Source: CAZDGK01 sp964505035 (GTDB lineage: Bacteria; Patescibacteriota; Saccharimonadia; UBA4664). From it: a DNA stretch of 39,033 nt. Positions 6,399-14,213 of this stretch are shown piece by piece. How positions within the stretch are numbered: the stretch's first letter is position 1; each line of letters begins with the position of its first letter. Made by a program: the position numbers and the translations under genes. The notes under the pieces are model-generated. The model was not told the origin of the DNA. It ran no database searches and worked only from the letters and a program-made list of their open reading frames with translations. The stretch is taken from positions 1 to 39,033 of the forward strand of contig CAZDGK010000008.1 of assembly GCA_964505035.1 (NCBI GenBank), given 5' to 3'.

Positions 6399-7133
6399 CT
6401 AGTGGCTTGTCAGGGCAATAAACGCGATGTAGTTATTGAGCATGTGCAAAATCACGCCCGGAAAAATGCTCCGCAGCCGCACATACAGGAAGCACAGCAA
6501 AAGCCCCAGTACAAAAGTATACACCCCCACGTTGGCCTGCAAATGAGCCAATCCAAACAGCAGGCTCGAGCCAATAGCACCGGCCACCATGCCCCAGCGC
6601 TTGGCTAGGGCCGGGAAAATAAACCCACGAAACACCGTCTCCTCGATAATCGGGGGCACCACTACTAGCGCAATCAGCGCTAGAGTCCGGTGCGTGTCGG
6701 CGCCGCCCAGGAAGTCATTCTCTTGTGGCTGGTTGGCATTAAAGCTCGGATCCAGCACCGACACCAGCCACAGCACCACGCCGCTCAGAATCGCAAAGGC
6801 CACAAACGTCGCGAGCAAATAGCCCGACGCCTTCCACACCGAAAACCCGCGCCAGCCCACCGCCGACCAGCCCGCCTTGTATCGGTGCAGATATCCCCAC
6901 ACCAAGGCCAACGCACCGACCGCATCCAGGATCGCCAGTGCAAAGCTCGCACCAATTTCGTCAGCCCGCAAGCCGTTTAGAAACCACGCCGACAATGGCA
7001 CAAATGCCTCTGTCGCCCGCAACAAGATCACGATCACAATTGGCAGCACGATCCAAGCGGCCAGAAACACCACCAACGCATCCAGAATATTCCAGGGCAC
7101 CCGCAAGTGATCCGGCAGCACCCGAGCCTTCAT
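6399..7133 (-). CDS. CPBP-family intramembrane metalloprotease
   Basis: The 244-residue polytopic membrane protein carries the Abi/CPBP signature: EETVFRGFIFPAL (EExxxR), FGLAHL (FxxxH) and HMLNNYIAF (HxxxN), within about seven hydrophobic segments. These proteases relate to Rce1/CAAX endopeptidases and in bacteria cleave membrane or exported proteins; the substrate is unknown. The ATG at 7133 overlaps the rseP stop in TGATG, so translation is likely coupled. This makes two successive intramembrane proteases in one operon. A TTG 6 nt further upstream is possible but less likely. Confidence 0.9.
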   Translation of the reverse strand: MKARVLPDHLRVPWNILDALVVFLAAWIVLPIVIVILLRATEAFVPLSAWFLNGLRADEIGASFALAILDAVGALALVWGYLHRYKAGWSAVGWRGFSVWKASGYLLATFVAFAILSGVVLWLVSVLDPSFNANQPQENDFLGGADTHRTLALIALVVVPPIIEETVFRGFIFPALAKRWGMVAGAIGSSLLFGLAHLQANVGVYTFVLGLLLCFLYVRLRSIFPGVILHMLNNYIAFIALTSH

Positions 7134-8236
7134 CACCAAAACTTCCTCAAGTCATAAACCGAGATCAGCAGCATCAGCCCAATCAGCACCATAAAGCCAA
7201 TCGTATGGTAGCGTGCTTCCGTCTCCGCCCGCCAGGCCCGGCGCGTCCAGTGTTGCACCGCCAGTACCGCCAATCGCCCGCCATCCAGCGCCGGCAGCGG
7301 CAACACATTGAAAGCCGCCAATGCCACCGAGATGTTGGCCATAAACAGCACCACGTATGCCCAGCCCAGGCTCGAAATATTCTTCAAAATCATCACGATC
7401 CCCAGGGGACCGGTCGCCGCCTGGGCCGCCTGCGGCACACCAGCACTAAACAACCCGCCAATCAGCACGGGGATATTCACGAGCAGCTGCACCACTCCCA
7501 CAATCGTCGCCACAAACAAGGCACCGGTAATGTAAACAGCCGCCACTAGCGCACTCAATGGGTCGTACCGTAGCTTGTATACCTGCTGACTCTCCACGCC
7601 CAGAAACCCATTCGTGGCGCCGGGGTCTCGCAACTTCGCCTGCACCTCCCGCACCGCCTCGCCATGCCGCACCCGCAGTGTCACGGTCTGGCCAGCCTGC
7701 GACTTGGTAAAGTCCCGCAGTGCCTGGTCGGTCTCCAGCACGCGGCCATTGCCGCTCAGGATGTAATCGCCGCGCTGCAACCCTGCCCGTGCCGCCGGCG
7801 AACCCGGCGCCGCGTCCACAATGATCAATTGCTTGGCCTGCGCATACGCTGGATGCAAGAACCCGGGCTCAAACTGCGCACCAATCCCCGGCAATCCCGT
7901 CACACACAGCACATACAGCAGCACAATCGCCGACAGGATGTTCATCCCGACACCAGCCAGCAGTATCTTGGCCTTCACCCCAAATCGCGCCCCGCCAAAC
8001 GTTCCCGGCCCCTTCGCCGCCGTATCCTCGCCCTTCAGGCGCACGAACCCACCCAGCGGGAATAGGTTCAGCGAATAAACCACCCCCTTGTGCATCCAAC
8101 CCACCAACCGTGGCGGAAAGCCAAACCCAAACTCCTCAGCCTCGACACCATTGCGCCGGGCCGTCACAAAATGCCCCCACTCATGCACCAGCACCAGCGA
8201 GGCAAAGAGCAACACAATCAGGACAATGCCAATCAT
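7133..8236 (-). CDS. rseP: Site-2 protease RseP/RasP-type intramembrane zinc protease
   Basis: Residues 18-22 read HEWGH, the HExxH zinc site in the first membrane helix. A PDZ domain occupies about residues 130-205 (IIVDAAPGSPAARAGLQRGDYILSGNG), and the third zinc ligand is in NVLPLPALDGGRL near residue 320. At 367 aa it has a single PDZ, like Gram-positive RasP rather than the two-PDZ E. coli RseP. It cuts membrane-embedded substrates such as anti-sigma factors or remnant signal peptides. It follows uppS by 16 nt with AGAGGGT as SD. The usual dxr and cdsA between uppS and rseP are missing. Confidence 0.94.
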   Translation of the reverse strand: MIGIVLIVLLFASLVLVHEWGHFVTARRNGVEAEEFGFGFPPRLVGWMHKGVVYSLNLFPLGGFVRLKGEDTAAKGPGTFGGARFGVKAKILLAGVGMNILSAIVLLYVLCVTGLPGIGAQFEPGFLHPAYAQAKQLIIVDAAPGSPAARAGLQRGDYILSGNGRVLETDQALRDFTKSQAGQTVTLRVRHGEAVREVQAKLRDPGATNGFLGVESQQVYKLRYDPLSALVAAVYITGALFVATIVGVVQLLVNIPVLIGGLFSAGVPQAAQAATGPLGIVMILKNISSLGWAYVVLFMANISVALAAFNVLPLPALDGGRLAVLAVQHWTRRAWRAETEARYHTIGFMVLIGLMLLISVYDLRKFW

Positions 8237-8252
8237 TACCCTCTATTCTACC

Positions 8253-8954
8253 CTAATTGCCAAATCGTCGCTGACGGTTTGCAAAGTCTTCGAGCGCCTC
8301 ATCCAGGTCGCCAGTCGTAAACGCCGGCCATGGCATCGGCACAAACTTCAGCTCACTGTAGGCCGCCCGCCAGAGCATAAAGTTGCTCAGGCGCTGCTCA
8401 CCCGATGTTCGAATGATCATGTCCACCGGAGGTAGCTCCGGCGCATACAGGTGCTGGTCAATCGCTTCAGGAGTCATGTCATCAGCCGTCATCCCGGCCT
8501 TCATCATCGACCGCACAGCGTCAGCGATCTCTAGTTTGCCGCCATAGTTGAGGCACAGCGCCACCACCCCACCCGTCTTGTCCTTGGTCTGCTCCTCGGC
8601 GTACTCAATGGCATCCAGCACCTTCTTGCTCAGCCGCTCCCGCGAGCCAATCACCATCACACGGTAGTTCTCATTCTTGTATTTCTTGATCTCAACCGTC
8701 GCCACCCACACCAGCAGATCCATCAGGTAGTCCACTTCTTCCTTGGTCCGGTTCCAGTTTTCGGTCGAGAATACATAGGCCGACACAAACTTCACGCCCC
8801 GTGCAAAGGCGTGCTTCACAATTGTATGAAGGTTTTTATAACCTTCCCGGTGACCCTCCAGCTGTGGCCGGCCCTGAGCCCGCGCCCAGCGGCGGTTTCC
8901 GTCTAATATTAGCCCCAAATGTGTCGGTACTTTTGCACCGCTTGCTTCTGCCAT
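8253..8954 (-). CDS. uppS: Isoprenyl (undecaprenyl) diphosphate synthase
   Basis: The 233-residue cis-prenyltransferase has LILDGNRRWA with catalytic D18, GHREGYKNL, VFSTENWNR, and the C-terminal DMIIRTSGEQRLSNFMLWR and AYSEL motifs. It extends farnesyl diphosphate with isopentenyl diphosphate to make the lipid carrier for wall precursors. The start is 4 nt after the frr stop. With no dxr nearby, the isoprenoid precursor may come from elsewhere in the genome or from a host cell; this is inference. Confidence 0.95.
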   Translation of the reverse strand: MAEASGAKVPTHLGLILDGNRRWARAQGRPQLEGHREGYKNLHTIVKHAFARGVKFVSAYVFSTENWNRTKEEVDYLMDLLVWVATVEIKKYKNENYRVMVIGSRERLSKKVLDAIEYAEEQTKDKTGGVVALCLNYGGKLEIADAVRSMMKAGMTADDMTPEAIDQHLYAPELPPVDMIIRTSGEQRLSNFMLWRAAYSELKFVPMPWPAFTTGDLDEALEDFANRQRRFGN

Positions 8955-8958
8955 TAGT

Positions 8959-9519
8959 CTATACAGCCATTATTTCCTTGGCCTTGGCCGCCTCTAGTTC
9001 TTCGATGCGCTGTTGAAATTGATCAATTTTCTTGTTCAGCTCTGTTTCTACAAACTTCACATCGTCGGCCGAGGCTTCCTTAGCCTTCTCCATCCGCTGT
9101 GCGTCCTTCAGGACATCGTGGCGAATGTTGCGCAGGCTAATACGGCACTCCTCGACCTTGGTACCCAGACTCTTCACAATATCCCGGCGGCGCTCCTCGG
9201 TCAGTGGCGGAATGTTTAGCCGGATCACATGGCCATCATTATTCGGATTGAGCCCCAGGTTAGGCGCTTCCCGCAATGCTTTCTCGATGGGCGCCAGAGC
9301 ATTCTTGTCCCAGGGCGTAATCGCGATGGTTTTGGCATCTGGCGTACCAATCGACGCGATCGCCTTCAGCATCTGCGGCGTTCCATAATAGTCCACCGTA
9401 ATACTGTCTACCAACGCCGTCGTGGCCCGACCCGTGCGCAAACCATTAAGCTCCTCTGCGAGATGCTCCAGAGCCTTTTCCATTTTTGGTGTAGCCGATT
9501 CAACTAAGCTGCGTACCAT
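8959..9519 (-). CDS. frr: Ribosome recycling factor
   Basis: The 186-residue protein matches RRF in length and motifs: LNGLRTGRATTALVDSI near the start, TPDAKTIAITPWD, NDGHVIRLNIPPLTEERRRD, and the C-terminal helix of domain I. RRF with EF-G splits post-termination ribosomes. A CGAGG lies 4 nt before the ATG. It follows tsf by 31 nt, where pyrH normally stands between tsf and frr in many bacteria. Confidence 0.97.
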   Translation of the reverse strand: MVRSLVESATPKMEKALEHLAEELNGLRTGRATTALVDSITVDYYGTPQMLKAIASIGTPDAKTIAITPWDKNALAPIEKALREAPNLGLNPNNDGHVIRLNIPPLTEERRRDIVKSLGTKVEECRISLRNIRHDVLKDAQRMEKAKEASADDVKFVETELNKKIDQFQQRIEELEAAKAKEIMAV

Positions 9520-9550
9520 GCTGCCTCGCTCGTTACCCTCTTATTATCGC

Positions 9551-10138
9551 CTAAACCTGGCCCAGCTCAAAACGCACAAACCGGCGCACCACGATATTCT
9601 CGCCCACCTTGGCAATCGCCTCGGTCACCAGTGCACCCACTGTCTGGTCCGGGTTCTTTACAAACGGCTGCTGCATCAAGCAAACACCCTCGTAGAACTT
9701 CGCCAGCTTGCCGTCGACAATCTTCTCCACAATCTCGGCTGGCTTACCCTCCACCTCCTTGCGGTAGATGTCGCGCTCGCGCTCGATCACCTCGGCCGGC
9801 ACCTGCTCGGGCGAGAGATACTCCGGATTGGCTGCCGCCACATGCATCGCCAGGTCGCGAGCCAGCACCTTAAAGTCATCGGTCCGGGCCACAAAGTCGG
9901 TTTCGCAGTTGAGCTCCACCAGCACACCAATCCGGCCGCCATGAACGTAGCTTTCAATCACGCCGGCCCGGGCCTCGCGGTCCGCCCGCTTAGCCGCTGA
10001 CGCCTCGCCCTTCTCGCGCAGATGCTTGATAGCCGCATCCATATCGCCACCGGTCGCCTCGAGAGCTTCCTTGGCCTTCATCATGCCTGCGCCAGTCGTC
10101 TCGCGCAGCTTCTTGATGTCATCTACCGAAATTGCCAT
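9551..10138 (-). CDS. tsf: Elongation factor Ts
   Basis: EF-Ts, the nucleotide exchange factor of EF-Tu. The N-terminal UBA-like domain ISVDDIKKLRETTGAGMMKA is followed by the core with ELNCETDFVARTDDF. At 195 residues it is shorter than the 283 of E. coli, the compact form with one main core subdomain found in many bacteria. The ATG follows the rpsB TAG directly and uses a GGAG inside the end of rpsB. Confidence 0.97.
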   Translation of the reverse strand: MAISVDDIKKLRETTGAGMMKAKEALEATGGDMDAAIKHLREKGEASAAKRADREARAGVIESYVHGGRIGVLVELNCETDFVARTDDFKVLARDLAMHVAAANPEYLSPEQVPAEVIERERDIYRKEVEGKPAEIVEKIVDGKLAKFYEGVCLMQQPFVKNPDQTVGALVTEAIAKVGENIVVRRFVRFELGQV

Positions 10139-10879
10139 CTACTCCTCCGTGGTTTCTTGCTTGTCGTCTTGGTCATCACGCGCCTTCGCCTTGGCGTTCT
10201 TGGCACCGTCAGCCGCGGCTTGCGCGATCACGTGCGTGATCAGCTTGACCGTCTTGAGCGCGTCGTCGTTGGCCGGCACCGGGTAGTCGATCAGGTCCGG
10301 GTCCACGTTCGTGTCAGCGATCGCCACCACCGGGATGCTCAGCTTGCGAGCCTCAGCCACCGCGATGGACTCCTTGCTCACGTCCACCACAAAGATAGCC
10401 GCCGGCAGTTGATCCATGTCTTTGATACCGCCAAACACCCGCTCCAGCCCAGCCGCTTCATTCGTAAAGTCCAAGACTTCCTTCTTGTTGTATTTGCTCT
10501 CGAAGTCACCGCTCTCCAGACCAGCCTCCAGCTTCTTCAGCCGGTTTACCTGCAGGCGAATCGTGCGGAAGTTGGTCAGCATACCGCCCAACCAGCGCTC
10601 AGTCACAAACGGCATACCCGCCGCCTTGGCTTCCTCCTGCACAATCGCCGCCGCCTGGCGCTTGGTACCGACAAGCAACACCTTGCCGCCATCCGTGGCC
10701 ACACCATGCACGAACTTAATCGCCGCCTCGAGCATCGGAGCAGTTTTGGTGAGGTCAATAATATGTACACCACCACGCGCGCCGTAGATATATTGCTTCA
10801 TCTTCGGGTTCCAGCGGCGGGTTTGGTGACCGAAGTGAGCTCCGGCCTCCAAAAGTTCTTTGAGGCTTACGTCTGCCAT
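10139..10879 (-). CDS. rpsB: 30S ribosomal protein uS2
   Basis: The true start is the ATG at 10879 (MADVSLKELLEAGAHFGHQT), the conserved S2 N-terminus; the frame is open to 11002 but that part contains the promoter. Conserved RRWNPKMKQYIYGARGGVHI, GGMLTNFRTI and DTNVDPDLIDYPVPANDDA are present. The 246 residues end in a charged tail (DDQDDKQETTEE). It heads the rpsB-tsf-frr-uppS-rseP-CPBP operon, with an untranslated leader of roughly 85 nt that may carry S2 autoregulation. Confidence 0.97.
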   Translation of the reverse strand: MADVSLKELLEAGAHFGHQTRRWNPKMKQYIYGARGGVHIIDLTKTAPMLEAAIKFVHGVATDGGKVLLVGTKRQAAAIVQEEAKAAGMPFVTERWLGGMLTNFRTIRLQVNRLKKLEAGLESGDFESKYNKKEVLDFTNEAAGLERVFGGIKDMDQLPAAIFVVDVSKESIAVAEARKLSIPVVAIADTNVDPDLIDYPVPANDDALKTVKLITHVIAQAAADGAKNAKAKARDDQDDKQETTEE

Positions 10880-10972
10880 ATGAGTGGACAATCCTTTCGT
10901 CATCACCAGTCGCTGCCCAGTTGGGAGGATCTTGCGGACTGGCTGTGTCGTTACAATTAATTTGACCCGGCA

Positions 10973-11002
10973 ACTATAACACAATAATCCGTATCTAGAC
11001 AA
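10973..11002 (-). promoter_or_regulatory. rpsB operon promoter
   Basis: TTGTCT (11002-10997), 18-nt spacer, TATAGT (10978-10973) on the minus strand, about 94 nt upstream of the rpsB start. The -35 overlaps the T-rich end of the hairpin at 11007-11032. Confidence 0.7.
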
Positions 11003-11006
11003 GAGA

Positions 11007-11032
11007 AACCCGGTCCCTAATTGGACCGGGTT
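11007..11032 (-). terminator. Terminator of the 11036 ORF
   Basis: AACCCGGTCC (11007-11016) pairs perfectly with GGACCGGGTT (11023-11032); on the minus strand it is followed by TCTCTT and begins 3 nt after the stop of the ORF. Confidence 0.7.
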
Positions 11033-11035
11033 CCG

Positions 11036-11395
11036 TTAACGGTAGCTCTTGAGTCGGCGGATGAGTTCGGTGAAGTACGCCTCGATTTCCCGCAACCGTT
11101 CCAGATCACACCAGGCCTCCTCGATATCCTCGGGAAGCACCGTGACCGGCACTGCCACGAGTTCACCATCGGCGGTCACCTCGACCGACCACAGGCTCAG
11201 ATCGCTGGATCCAGACACCTGGGCGGCATGCTGCGAAGTCAGTTCCTGCAGCTGCTCCCAGGCGCGGTCGACCTGTCTGCGAGCGCGGCTCAGATCTGGC
11301 CAGAACTCGTTGGCCGCCTCTGGAGGCGTCGGCACCCGGATGGGATCGGTGATTGTCAACGCGACTCGAGCACGTCCGACTGCGGTAGCAGCCAT
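11036..11395 (-). CDS. Small hypothetical coiled-coil-like protein (119 aa)
   Basis: Family not recognised. The start is supported by GGAGGCAAGGAA directly upstream of ATG 11395 and by a promoter. The product has no signal peptide. Two helical segments rich in charged residues, about RARRQVDRAWEQLQELTSQH and EEAWCDLERLREIEAYFTEL, flank a short beta-like stretch (LSLWSVEVTADGELVAVPV), so a helix-strand-helix fold is possible. It forms a single-gene unit between the rpsB operon and rpmE. It shares genetic layout, though not obvious sequence, with the orphans at 331 and 2442. Confidence 0.68.
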   Translation of the reverse strand: MAATAVGRARVALTITDPIRVPTPPEAANEFWPDLSRARRQVDRAWEQLQELTSQHAAQVSGSSDLSLWSVEVTADGELVAVPVTVLPEDIEEAWCDLERLREIEAYFTELIRRLKSYR

Positions 11396-11434
11396 TTCCT
11401 TGCCTCCGATCGTGTCGGTGGATGGAACGCATCC

Positions 11435-11463
11435 ATTATCATCGATAGTGCCCTATAACACAA
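11435..11463 (-). promoter_or_regulatory. Promoter of the 11036 ORF
   Basis: TTGTGT (11463-11458), 17-nt spacer, GATAAT (11440-11435) on the minus strand, 39 nt before the ATG. Confidence 0.6.
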
Positions 11464-11537
11464 CCATTACTATTGTTAAACAAGATTGAAAATTTGCGGC
11501 TATTGGTTTGCAGCATAACCGCCTTGCCAAGTAACAC

Positions 11538-11566
11538 TTGACCAACCAGCCCGCGTCAGGTATGAT
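11538..11566 (+). promoter_or_regulatory. rpmE promoter (leaderless type)
   Basis: TTGACC (11538-11543), 17-nt spacer, TATGAT (11561-11566), then 9 nt to the ATG at 11576. This is one of the best-scoring promoters in the window by eye. Confidence 0.78.
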
Positions 11567-11575
11567 CGACCAGTT

Positions 11576-11899
11576 ATGAAAACCGGCATTCACCCCGAAG
11601 TCTTCGAGACCACCGTTCACTGCAACGGCTGCAACACCACCTTCACGACTCACACGACCGTGAAGGATATTACTGTTGAAATTTGTTCCAACTGCCACCC
11701 GTTCTACACGGGCAAGCAGAAGTTAGTCGACACCGCTGGCCGCGTCGACAAGTTCAAGGCCCGCCAGGCCGCGGCTACCAAGCACGCTGAGTCCAAGGCC
11801 GCCAAGACCAAGAAAGCCAGTCCAAAGACCGACCAGAAGCCAGAAGCAACCGACCAGGTCACCGTAGCCGAAACCGACGCTCCGGCCGCCGAAGCTTAA
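11576..11899 (+). CDS. rpmE: 50S ribosomal protein bL31, with C-terminal extension
   Basis: The first ~65 residues are bL31: MKTGIHPEV, a zinc-binding CNGC (HCNGCNTTF) and CSNCHPFYTGKQKLVDTAGRVDKF. The remaining ~40 residues form a Lys/Ala/Thr-rich, then acidic tail (to 107 aa; usual length is about 70). Four cysteines indicate the zinc-containing C+ form. There is no SD and the promoter is immediately upstream, so the mRNA should be leaderless. A terminator follows, separating it from prfA. Confidence 0.96.
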   Translation: MKTGIHPEVFETTVHCNGCNTTFTTHTTVKDITVEICSNCHPFYTGKQKLVDTAGRVDKFKARQAAATKHAESKAAKTKKASPKTDQKPEATDQVTVAETDAPAAEA

Positions 11900-11913
11900 C
11901 CAATTCCGGAAAG

Positions 11914-11946
11914 CGCTCTTGGTACAATATCACCAGAGCGTTTTTT
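11914..11946 (+). terminator. Terminator after rpmE
   Basis: CGCTCT-T-GGT (11914-11923) pairs with ACCAGAGCG (11932-11940) with one bulged T, followed by six T. Confidence 0.82.
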
Positions 11947-11973
11947 GGTATCCTATTTACTAAGGACATCGTC

Positions 11974-13038
11974 ATGGACGCCACCGAAACCAGTTACCGC
12001 GAAGCCGCCCGCCAGCTATCAGAATTTATAGCCGGCTCTACCGACTATGCTTCGGCCGACTACATCACCAAAACCAAAGAACTTAGCCGCGTCAACAGTG
12101 TGCTCGAGCTCTATGACGTCATCCGCAACGAGGAGCAACAGGTCCAGGACACCAAGGAGCTCCTCAATGATCCCGACCTGCATGATGACGCCACCGCCGA
12201 CCTCGTGCGTCTGGAAGGCCTGCTCACCGCCCACCAGCACGAGCTCCAAGTGGCGCTTGCTCCCAAAGACCCCGCCGACGCCCGCAACGCCATCGTCGAA
12301 ATCCGGGCCGGCGCCGGCGGCGACGAGGCTAGTTTGTTTGCGGCCGAACTCTATCGCATGTACGCCCGCTACCTCGAACTGTCCCGCCCCAGCTGGCACA
12401 TTGAGCTTATTTCTGAATCACCCAGCGAAGTCGGTGGCTACAAGGAAATCATCTTTGAGGTCAAGGGCGACGAGGCTTATGGCTGGCTCAAATACGAGTC
12501 GGGCGTGCACCGCGTCCAGCGCGTCCCAGAAACCGAATCCGGCGGCCGTATCCACACCTCCACCGTCACCGTGGCCGTCCTGCCCGAGGCCGAGGAAACC
12601 GACCTCGTCATCAATGAGTCCGACCTGCGCATCGACGTCTACCGCAGCTCCGGCCACGGCGGCCAAAGCGTCAACACCACCGACTCGGCCGTCCGCATCA
12701 CCCACCTCCCCTCCGGTTTAGTCGTCACCTGCCAAGACGAGAAGTCTCAGCTCAAAAACAAGCTCAAGGCCATGAACGTCCTGCGGTCGCGCCTGCTAGC
12801 CATCAAGCAGGAAGAGGAGCAAAAGGCCAACCGAGACGCCCGCCTGTCCCAGATTGGCACTGGCGACCGCTCCGAGAAAATCCGCACCTACAACTTCCCC
12901 CAGGACCGTGTCACCGACCATCGCATCGGCCGCACTCAGCATGGCCTACCCGGCTTCATGCTCGGCCAAATTGGCGACATGCTCGAAGCCCTGCGCGCCG
13001 AGGATCTCCGCCTCAAACTAGAGCAAGCGGCCTCATGA
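11974..13038 (+). CDS. prfA: Peptide chain release factor 1
   Basis: The 354-residue protein has RAGAGGDEASLFAAELYRMY, GVHRVQRVPETESGGRIHTS (with a P-E-T tripeptide at the PxT stop-recognition position, so RF1 rather than RF2), and the catalytic GGQ at residues 229-231 in SSGHGGQSVNTTDSAVR. It reads UAA and UAG. AAGGA precedes the ATG by about 8 nt. It overlaps the downstream methyltransferase by 4 nt (ATGA). The modifying enzyme gene, prmC, lies about 1.2 kb further on rather than directly after. Confidence 0.97.
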   Translation: MDATETSYREAARQLSEFIAGSTDYASADYITKTKELSRVNSVLELYDVIRNEEQQVQDTKELLNDPDLHDDATADLVRLEGLLTAHQHELQVALAPKDPADARNAIVEIRAGAGGDEASLFAAELYRMYARYLELSRPSWHIELISESPSEVGGYKEIIFEVKGDEAYGWLKYESGVHRVQRVPETESGGRIHTSTVTVAVLPEAEETDLVINESDLRIDVYRSSGHGGQSVNTTDSAVRITHLPSGLVVTCQDEKSQLKNKLKAMNVLRSRLLAIKQEEEQKANRDARLSQIGTGDRSEKIRTYNFPQDRVTDHRIGRTQHGLPGFMLGQIGDMLEALRAEDLRLKLEQAAS

Positions 13039-13847
13039 CCGAGCCAAAAGTCATCACCAGCACCGCCAACCCACAGGTCAAAGCGCTCTACGAGTTGCGC
13101 AAACGCAGCGCCCGGGATGAACAACAATTGTTTCTGATCGAGGGCTACCGCGCCGTCTCCCGCGCGCTGGACACAAATTTTGCCCTCAGCGAGCTATATA
13201 TTTGTCCGGAACTGTACCTTGGCCAAAACGAGCCGGCACTGGTGGAGCGCGCCGCCGCTACTGGCACCCGCGTCACCCAACTATCCGCCACTGCCTTCAC
13301 CAAAGCCGCCTACCGCGACCGGCCTGAAGGTCTGCTGGCCGTCGGCCGCCAATGGCACACCCACCTAGCAGACCTCAAGCTCCCCGCCAATCCCTTCCTC
13401 ATCGTCGTCGAATCCATCGAGAAGCCCGGCAACCTCGGCACCATCTTGCGCTCCGCTGACGCCACCGGCGCCGACGCCGTCATCGTCTGCGACGCCGTCA
13501 CCGACCTCTTCAACCCCAATGTCGTGCGTGCCTCCACCGGCGTCATGTTCCGCGTACCCACGGTGGTCACCACCACCAATGACGCCCTCGTCTTCCTCAA
13601 AGCCCACGGCATCAAATCCATCGCCGCCACCCCAGCCGCCACCATCGACTATGCCGACGCCGACCTGCGCGGCCCCATTGCCATCGTTATGGGCAGCGAG
13701 CAATTCGGCCTGTCAGACACCTGGCTAAAGGCCGCCAGCCAACCCGTCCGACTGCCTATGATGGGCCTCGCTGACTCACTCAATGTCTCGGCCGCCACCG
13801 TCGTGCTAGCCTACGAAGTCCTGCGCCAGCGCCACCAAGCTACTTAG
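13035..13847 (+). CDS. TrmH/SpoU-family rRNA or tRNA 2'-O-methyltransferase
   Basis: The N-terminal substrate-binding part (LYELRKRSARDEQQLFLIEG) is followed by the SPOUT knot motifs: ESIEKPGNLGTILRSADATG (motif 1), NPNVVRASTGVMFRVP, IAIVMGSEQFGLS (motif 2) and LPMMGLADSLNVSAATVVLA (motif 3, S-adenosylmethionine site). At 270 aa it resembles the RlmB/TsnR-like 23S methyltransferases. Target nucleotide not determinable. Its ATG overlaps the prfA stop, so the pair is co-translated. Its 3' end overlaps the convergent 13840 ORF by 8 bp. Confidence 0.92.
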   Translation: MTEPKVITSTANPQVKALYELRKRSARDEQQLFLIEGYRAVSRALDTNFALSELYICPELYLGQNEPALVERAAATGTRVTQLSATAFTKAAYRDRPEGLLAVGRQWHTHLADLKLPANPFLIVVESIEKPGNLGTILRSADATGADAVIVCDAVTDLFNPNVVRASTGVMFRVPTVVTTTNDALVFLKAHGIKSIAATPAATIDYADADLRGPIAIVMGSEQFGLSDTWLKAASQPVRLPMMGLADSLNVSAATVVLAYEVLRQRHQAT

Positions 13848-14100
13848 CTGCCAGTTTCTCTAGGCATGCAATCCGCCGCTCGTGCTCGTCCAGCCGGCCA
13901 AACGCATCCCGTTCGATCAGACCCATAGCCGTCAGCATTCGAGTTTCCATGCGGTCCAAATCAGCCTTAGTAGCCAAAGGCGCCACTGCCTTACTTATCG
14001 CACCATTTACTACGCCGGTCACGACATCGGTCACAACATCAGTCACGACATCAGTCACCAGCGCCTTCATCTGTTGTAAATCATCTTTTGTGAGTGCCAT
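13840..14100 (-). CDS. Small coiled-coil hypothetical protein with tetrapeptide repeats (86 aa)
   Basis: AAGGGG 7 nt before ATG 14100 and a good promoter support translation. After an N-terminal helix (MALTKDDLQQMKALV) comes a short tandem repeat of V-V-T-D, then LATKADLDRMETRML and a C-terminal heptad-like helix RLDEHERRIACLEKLAAK. This ATKxDLxRMExR style is seen in small coiled-coil proteins of phage or mobile origin, and in many bacterial hypothetical proteins; I cannot place it further. No membrane segment. It is antisense and convergent to trmH and divergent from prmC. Confidence 0.66.
   Translation of the reverse strand: MALTKDDLQQMKALVTDVVTDVVTDVVTGVVNGAISKAVAPLATKADLDRMETRMLTAMGLIERDAFGRLDEHERRIACLEKLAAK
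14018..14053 (+). repeat. Tandem 12-bp repeat inside the 13840 ORF
   Basis: Three consecutive copies of GTCAC(G/A)ACATC(G/A) with a partial fourth (GTCAC) to 14058. The unit is four codons, so copy-number change keeps the frame and lengthens or shortens the VTDV segment. Confidence 0.8.
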
Positions 14101-14143
14101 GCGCCGCCCCTTCTGCTAAACAGTATATCTTGCTCACGTCAAC

Positions 14144-14172
14144 ATTGTACCGAACCAAAGCCGAACATACAA
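14144..14172 (-). promoter_or_regulatory. Promoter of the 13840 ORF
   Basis: TTGTAT (14172-14167), 17-nt spacer, TACAAT (14149-14144) on the minus strand, with a 43-nt leader to ATG 14100. Its -35 lies 3 bp from the -35 of the divergent prmC promoter. Confidence 0.65.
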
Positions 14173-14175
14173 TCA

Positions 14176-14204
14176 TTGAGTAAAGCACTGACCTATGCCA
14201 AAAT
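14176..14204 (+). promoter_or_regulatory. prmC promoter (leaderless type)
   Basis: TTGAGT (14176-14181), 17-nt spacer, CAAAAT (14199-14204), 9 nt before ATG 14214. The -10 is a modest match. Confidence 0.5.
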
Positions 14205-14213
14205 AACCAAGCT

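Noticed and set aside
10880..11002. N-terminal extension of rpsB by 41 codons
   Set aside because: The region contains the promoter, and uS2 proteins start at the MADVSLKELLEAG segment.
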